Shown: positions 5,747 through 10,053 of the stretch, piece after piece
Numbering within the stretch: the stretch's first letter is position 1
Layout: each line of letters opens with the position of its first letter
Origin: Euryarchaeota archaeon UBA124
GTDB taxonomy: Archaea > Thermoplasmatota > Poseidoniia > Poseidoniales > Poseidoniaceae
Length of the DNA: 10,053 nucleotides
NCBI GenBank assembly: GCA_002502215.1
Contig: DAPT01000084.1
Location: forward strand, 1-10,053
Reading direction: 5' to 3'
Notes under the pieces: generated by a model
What the model was told of the DNA's origin: nothing
What the model saw: only the letters and a program-made list of their open reading frames with translations
Databases searched by the model: none
Translations under genes and position numbers: made by a program

Positions 5747-8473
5747 ATGAGCATCGTCGTCCTTGCTGAGAAACCAAGTGTTGCCGAAGATATCGCAAAG
5801 GTGCTCAACATCAACAAAAAAGAGGCAACACACTGGAACGGAGAAGACGTAATTGTGACATGGGCAGTCGGGCACATGTTGGAACTAAAGTACATGGATG
5901 ATTACAATCCTGATTTCAAAAATTGGAGAAAAACTGCGGATGATTTGCCGTTTATTCCTGAAGAGTTTGAATTTAAGCCAAAGTCTGGTTCAACACGAAA
6001 GCAACTTACCGCAATAAAGAAACTCATGGCTGACAAAAACGTCACGGAAATTGTCAATGCATGTGACGCTGCTCGGGAAGGTGAATTGATTTTTCAAACA
6101 ATTTACCGCCACTCCAAGTCCAAATCCCCTGTATCCCGAATGTGGTTACAGTCGATGACCAAAGATGCAATTCAACGAGCATGGGACGAGCGAAAAACCT
6201 CAGAGGATTATCAAAATCTCTCCGACGCTGCGTACAGTAGAAGCTACGCTGATTGGCTTATCGGCATGAACGGATCACGAGTTGCCGAAGTTTTTCTTCC
6301 AAAGAAACGAACAGAACGAATATCGTTGGGTCGAGTGCAAACAGCAACACTCGCAATAATCGTGGACCACGAAATCGACATTCTTCAGCATACAGCAACA
6401 CCATTTTGGGTATTGTCTGCCGAATTTGAAGGTAAAAACAGCAAATGGACAGGTCGTTGGGAAGGCGGAAAATCCGGTGAAGAGACCAAGCCTCACTGGA
6501 TTTTAACATTGGAAGACAAAGAGCGGATTCAGGCGCTTATTGATTCTGGTGAGAAAGCAATCATTACGCAGAAAAACACAACAAGCAAGGAACGACCTCC
6601 ACTCAATTATGACTTAACCACTCTTCAACGCCAAGCCAATTCGATGTTTTCCTGGCCTGCGAAGCGAACTCTGAATGTTGCTCAGTCACTGTATGAGCGT
6701 CACAAACTTACGACATATCCACGAACAGACTCACGATTTCTTCCTACAGACATGAAAGAGAGCATTAACGAAACTCTTGCTAATTTGAGCAGCGTTGAAG
6801 AAGTGAAAGGGTTCATACAATCGTTGACAACAAACGGATTGCAAAATGTATCTCGAAACTTCAACGACGCAAAGGTGAGTGATCACTTCGCGATTATCCC
6901 TACAGGGAAATTACCGAGTGGGGCGCTTACCAAGGATGAACAACGGTTGTACAACATGATTTTGCGTAATTTCATTGCTTCATGGTACGGAGAGGCTACA
7001 ATCGATAAACAAAAACGTACTGCTGATTTAAAGGGTGAAATTTTCAATAAAGAAGCCCAGCAATACAAATCTCTTGGTTGGAGAGAAGTCGTTCCCAAGG
7101 CCTTGAACTTGCCAGAGGGATGGGGAACATTCTCCGTTAACGATCCCGAAGCAAACATTACATCGCACGATTGGAAAGAAGAAAAATCAAAGCCTCCTGC
7201 TCGAATCAAAGAAGCTCGCCTTCTTTCTCTAATGGAAAAAGCTGGTAAAGACATCGAGGATGAAGATTTAGCAGAAGCAATGGCAGGCAAGGGGCTTGGA
7301 ACCCCAGCCACTCGCGCCGACACAATCGAAAAATTACTCTCAAGAGGATACGTTTCAAGACAGCAATCAGGTGCGCTCAATGCTACACCTCACGGTATTC
7401 GGATCATCGAACTTCTTCGCAGAATTCCAGTCGAATGGATCGCTTCGCCGGAACTTACTGGGGAAATGGAAGCGTCACTTACTGCAGTACAACATGGCGT
7501 ACTCGATGCGAGTGAATACATGGATAAAATTATTCAACAGACAAGGGACCTTGTCGAACGAATACGTGACCATGATCGTAGCAAATTGTTTGAAAACGAT
7601 GCTTCCATTGGCTCCTGTCCATTGTGTGGATCAAAAGTGATTGAAACTGCATTGTCCTACCCATGCGAAAACAATGAAGGAAAGGACAAGGGCTGTTCCT
7701 TTGTATTGTGGAAGGACACAAGCGGTCGATGGTTCGATCGTAAAACGGCAACGAGACTGATGCAGAAGCGTGAGCTTAACGATTTGCACGGTTTCTTTAA
7801 CAGAAATGGAGAAGCCTACGAAACATCGATTGTCCTTACTGATGAAGGTAAAGTCAACTCTGCAAAGTCGACAGGAAACAGATCAAATGCAACGGATGAG
7901 GAATTATGTCCATGCCCATCGTGCGATGGAACGATTCGTGAAACCGATACCCATTTTGCTTGTGATCAAGAGAACTGCAAGTTTGCAGGCGTAGGAAAGA
8001 TGATTTGTAAGCGTACAATTCAACCTGCTGAAGCAAAGGCAATCATTGTCGATGGAAAATCTCCACTCATTGATGATTTCATCTCACGCCGTGGTCGTCC
8101 TTTCAAGGCATTTCTTGTGCTCGAAGGAACGAAAGTCGGGTTTGAGTTTCCTCCACGTGAGGCAGCAGCGGATGCAAGGAAATTCGAGGTTAAACCTGGC
8201 ATCGTAGCTATATGTCCCAAGTTTGGTGCCGAAATCTACGAGACAGAAACACACTACAGGCCTCGAACAAGTGCTACAGGATGCAAGATCGATATACCTC
8301 GAGAAATTTCAAAGCGGGAAATTACTCGTGATGAGGCAAAGGAATTAATTGAGAAAGGACAAATCGGTCCTTTCGATGATTTGATTGCTAAGAAAACAGG
8401 TAATCCATACACTGCAATTCTTTATTTGAAGAAGAATCAGCGAGTAGGATATCGCTTTGCAAAACGTGAGTGA
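5747..8473 (+). CDS. topB: Type IA DNA topoisomerase, TopB (topoisomerase III)-like
   Basis: 908 residues. It relaxes negative supercoils or decatenates DNA by single-strand cleavage and passage. The Toprim domain starts at VVLAEKPSVAEDIAKVL (Glu8), with VTWAVGHMLELKY (37-49) and NACDAAREGELIF (104-116). The usual DxD pair is Asp107 and Ala109, as in DAGREGE-type TopB, with Glu111 kept. SDAAYSRSYADWLIGMNGSR (159-178) and SLGRVQT (193-199) follow. The active-site tyrosine is Tyr324 in LTTYPRTDSRF. The C-terminus holds zinc ribbons alternating with topoisomerase C-terminal repeats. Ribbon 1 has Cys624, 627, 640 and 650; ribbon 2 has Cys723 (or 721), 726, 739 and 744; ribbon 3 keeps only Cys823 and Cys846. 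Repeats have the form REITRDEAKELIEKGQIGP...GNPYTAILYLK. ATG 5747 has no clear Shine-Dalgarno sequence. The overall pattern resembles bacterial TopB more than the archaeal TopIII I know. Confidence 0.93.
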   Translation: MSIVVLAEKPSVAEDIAKVLNINKKEATHWNGEDVIVTWAVGHMLELKYMDDYNPDFKNWRKTADDLPFIPEEFEFKPKSGSTRKQLTAIKKLMADKNVTEIVNACDAAREGELIFQTIYRHSKSKSPVSRMWLQSMTKDAIQRAWDERKTSEDYQNLSDAAYSRSYADWLIGMNGSRVAEVFLPKKRTERISLGRVQTATLAIIVDHEIDILQHTATPFWVLSAEFEGKNSKWTGRWEGGKSGEETKPHWILTLEDKERIQALIDSGEKAIITQKNTTSKERPPLNYDLTTLQRQANSMFSWPAKRTLNVAQSLYERHKLTTYPRTDSRFLPTDMKESINETLANLSSVEEVKGFIQSLTTNGLQNVSRNFNDAKVSDHFAIIPTGKLPSGALTKDEQRLYNMILRNFIASWYGEATIDKQKRTADLKGEIFNKEAQQYKSLGWREVVPKALNLPEGWGTFSVNDPEANITSHDWKEEKSKPPARIKEARLLSLMEKAGKDIEDEDLAEAMAGKGLGTPATRADTIEKLLSRGYVSRQQSGALNATPHGIRIIELLRRIPVEWIASPELTGEMEASLTAVQHGVLDASEYMDKIIQQTRDLVERIRDHDRSKLFENDASIGSCPLCGSKVIETALSYPCENNEGKDKGCSFVLWKDTSGRWFDRKTATRLMQKRELNDLHGFFNRNGEAYETSIVLTDEGKVNSAKSTGNRSNATDEELCPCPSCDGTIRETDTHFACDQENCKFAGVGKMICKRTIQPAEAKAIIVDGKSPLIDDFISRRGRPFKAFLVLEGTKVGFEFPPREAAADARKFEVKPGIVAICPKFGAEIYETETHYRPRTSATGCKIDIPREISKREITRDEAKELIEKGQIGPFDDLIAKKTGNPYTAILYLKKNQRVGYRFAKRE

Positions 8474-8480
8474 AGGAAGA

Positions 8481-8494
8481 AACTTCTTGAAGTT
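8481..8494. repeat. Near-palindrome before the geranylgeranyl reductase gene
   Basis: AACTTC (8481-8486), TT, GAAGTT (8489-8494) is a perfect 6-base inverted repeat in the 40-base gap between topB and the next gene, 20 bases before its ATG. It could be an operator or a weak hairpin. One such short repeat can occur by chance. Confidence 0.35.
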
Positions 8495-8513
8495 CAGGTC
8501 CTAGTGTGAAATC

Positions 8514-9731
8514 ATGGACTTCGACTATGATGTCATCATCATTGGGGCCGGGCCTGTAGGAGGATACACAGCCCGAGTTCTATCCGAACGGGGTTTGTCT
8601 GTATTGATGGTTGAAGAGCACAACGAGGTTGGACGACCGTTTCAATGCGCTGGTCTCGTTACACCGAGTGCAATGGATGCTGTTGAAGCATACGATACTG
8701 TTGTAGCTGATGTTGACGGTGCGTTAATTCACGGTCCTTCTGGAACCCTTGTTCCGGTTGGTAAAGAAGGCGATTTAAGGACGTACGTTGTTTGTCGAAA
8801 GCGATTTGACCAAACTGTGGTCCAACAGGGACTCGAAGCAGGTTCAGACATTATGCTTGAATCTCAGCCTGTTTCAGCGGATGTCCAGCCAGACGGAGTG
8901 GTGGTTGAGATTGTCAACCAACGAACGAATCAAACAACAACGCTTCGATCGAAACTACTTATTGGCTGTGATGGGGCGCATTCCTGGGTTCGCCGACGTT
9001 TCAAGATGGGTTACCCGAAAGAAATGATGATTGGATTCCAAACCGAAGTTGTTGGCTACGAAGGACAAGAGCGATGGTTGGAAATGTTCAGCGGTTCGAA
9101 GATTGCACCCGGCTTCTTTGCATGGGTCATACCATCCGGTAACGGCACACATCGGATTGGTTTGTGGTCAAGAGCTGATCTTCTCGAGGGGAGAACAGTT
9201 CTTGATTGCTACAATGACCTGCTCAAACATCCGCTCTGGAAAGACAGGTTCGCTAACATCACAGAAACCGCACGCTATTGTGGCCCTGTTCCTTCTGGTA
9301 TGATTCGGCGTCCTATCAAAGACCGTGTTATGGTCATAGGCGATGCGGCTGGAATGGCTAAACCAACAACAGGTGGTGGTCTTGGTCCCGGATTTAAGCA
9401 GATTTCCTCCATTGCTGATCGATTGGTAGAACAAGTCCATCGTAATCAATTGAGCGAGAAGAACCTCAAGTCAATTACAAAATCATCCTGGTCGAAATTG
9501 AAGAAGGAGCAAGATCGAGCACGCGCATTACGAGACCTTCTTGTGTCAACAAGGACAGATGATGAACTCGACATGCACTTCACAAATTTTGCAAAACCCG
9601 AAGTAATCGAACTAATCAATGAAATAGGCGATATCGAAAAACCGGTACCTCTTGGGTTGGCTCTGTTAAAAAAAGTCCCAGCCTTCCGAAAACTAGCCCT
9701 GCAAGCCGGAGTCAAACTGCTGTTCACATGA
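8514..9731 (+). CDS. Geranylgeranyl reductase family FAD-dependent oxidoreductase
   Basis: 405 residues. Members of this family saturate the double bonds of geranylgeranyl chains; in archaea they make saturated ether lipids, acting at the inner face of the membrane. Seen: an N-terminal Rossmann FAD site DVIIIGAGPVGGYTARVL (6-23, GxGxxG at 11-16) ending in an acidic VEEH; GRPFQCAGLVTP (40-51) with Cys45 in the family's CAG motif; IGCDGAHSWVRR (150-161); and the second FAD motif VIGDAAGMAKPTTGGGLGPG (274-293). KPTTGGG is characteristic of the geranylgeranyl-reductase branch as opposed to aromatic hydroxylases. The C-terminal part is helical and basic, with a hydrophobic end (PLGLALLKKVPAFRKLALQAG) that may contact membrane. 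ATG 8514 fits the usual start just before the FAD strand. The gene lies 40 bases after topB. It could reduce another isoprenoid, such as a quinone or carotenoid side chain. Confidence 0.92.
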   Translation: MDFDYDVIIIGAGPVGGYTARVLSERGLSVLMVEEHNEVGRPFQCAGLVTPSAMDAVEAYDTVVADVDGALIHGPSGTLVPVGKEGDLRTYVVCRKRFDQTVVQQGLEAGSDIMLESQPVSADVQPDGVVVEIVNQRTNQTTTLRSKLLIGCDGAHSWVRRRFKMGYPKEMMIGFQTEVVGYEGQERWLEMFSGSKIAPGFFAWVIPSGNGTHRIGLWSRADLLEGRTVLDCYNDLLKHPLWKDRFANITETARYCGPVPSGMIRRPIKDRVMVIGDAAGMAKPTTGGGLGPGFKQISSIADRLVEQVHRNQLSEKNLKSITKSSWSKLKKEQDRARALRDLLVSTRTDDELDMHFTNFAKPEVIELINEIGDIEKPVPLGLALLKKVPAFRKLALQAGVKLLFT

Positions 9732-9740
9732 GGCTTTTCT

Positions 9741-10053
9741 ATGTCAGAATGGGCAGTCATCCATCGCGTTCGATATCCCCCCTTCGATGATAAAAGAATC
9801 AAAGCTGACGCTGCACCAATTGTAGAAACAATTGTCGAATCCAATTTGGATGATGACCAGATTTTGAAATGTCTTCCCCCATACAAGATCCAAAGTGGCC
9901 AAGGTTGGCTCATCGAGCGTCTTATCACGAACCAAGATGGAATTAACTTGGAAAAAATGACAGTTGCACGAAAAGACGAGCGACCGTTTGTTGAACTCAT
10001 CAATCAACAACGTAGAGGCTGGTACATTCTTCCGAACAATCTGCACCGGTATG
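9741..10053 (+). CDS. Unrecognised protein, N-terminal 104 residues (cut by window edge)
   Basis: I do not recognise this protein. An open frame from ATG 9741 (MSEWAVIHRVRYPPFDDKRI) runs to the window end. It starts nine bases after the stop of the geranylgeranyl-reductase gene, with GAGG about 8 bases upstream, so the two are probably cotranscribed. The visible part is charged and soluble: a helix around APIVETIVESNLDDDQILKC, then KIQSGQGWLIERLIT, then RRGWYILPNNLHRY. No signal peptide, membrane segment or metal-binding motif is seen. An ATG at 9728 overlapping the previous stop (ATGA) is in another frame and closes after 20 codons. Confidence 0.7.
   Translation, partial: MSEWAVIHRVRYPPFDDKRIKADAAPIVETIVESNLDDDQILKCLPPYKIQSGQGWLIERLITNQDGINLEKMTVARKDERPFVELINQQRRGWYILPNNLHRY

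Noticed and set aside
6883..7380. 165-codon minus-strand frame inside topB
   Set aside because: It is antisense to a well-supported topoisomerase frame and its translation is low in recognisable structure.
9446..10003. 185-codon minus-strand frame at the right edge
   Set aside because: It is antisense to the end of the geranylgeranyl-reductase gene and to the start of the next gene; serine-rich shadow translation.
1..10053. tRNA genes, CRISPR arrays, insertion sequences, attachment sites, riboswitches
   Set aside because: I looked for cloverleaf motifs, spaced direct repeats, transposase motifs and terminal inverted repeats and found none that stood up.

Overview
The window looks like chromosomal DNA from a euryarchaeon, most likely a marine Thermoplasmatota/Poseidoniales-like lineage. 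The lineage is an inference. The archaeal assignment rests on several independent items: an archaeal-type SRP (7S) RNA, a geranylgeranyl-reductase family flavoenzyme, an archease, an apparent EndA-type tRNA-splicing endonuclease, and TATA-like elements close to start codons. Class 2 dihydroorotate dehydrogenase and a TopB-like topoisomerase are more bacterial in flavour, as is common in such mosaic genomes. Base composition is moderate; only the SRP RNA stands out as GC-rich.

Layout. (1) 708 to 1, minus strand: the N-terminal part of a probable tRNA-intron endonuclease, cut by the window edge. (2) 797-3319, plus strand: a tight three-gene operon of a winged-helix protein with three TerB-like repeats, a PfkB/HldE-like sugar kinase homologue with a damaged active site, and an archease with a GTG start. 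(3) 5201 to 3320, minus strand: pyrD (class 2), ccmE with the CxxxY haem-binding motif, then the SRP RNA gene with its own TATA-like element. The SRP RNA 3' end meets the archease stop codon tail to tail with essentially no gap. (4) 5253-10053, plus strand: an unrecognised small protein ending in a hairpin, a 908-residue type IA topoisomerase, a geranylgeranyl-reductase family protein, and an unrecognised gene cut by the right edge.

How they fit together. Most genes are housekeeping: RNA processing (EndA and archease), protein targeting (SRP RNA), pyrimidine synthesis (PyrD), cytochrome c maturation (CcmE), DNA topology and ether-lipid saturation. I see no defence island, mobile element, CRISPR array or tRNA gene. 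The least explained parts are the wHTH/TerB-repeat protein and the apparently inactive HldE-like kinase, which share an operon with archease, opposite the splicing endonuclease gene.
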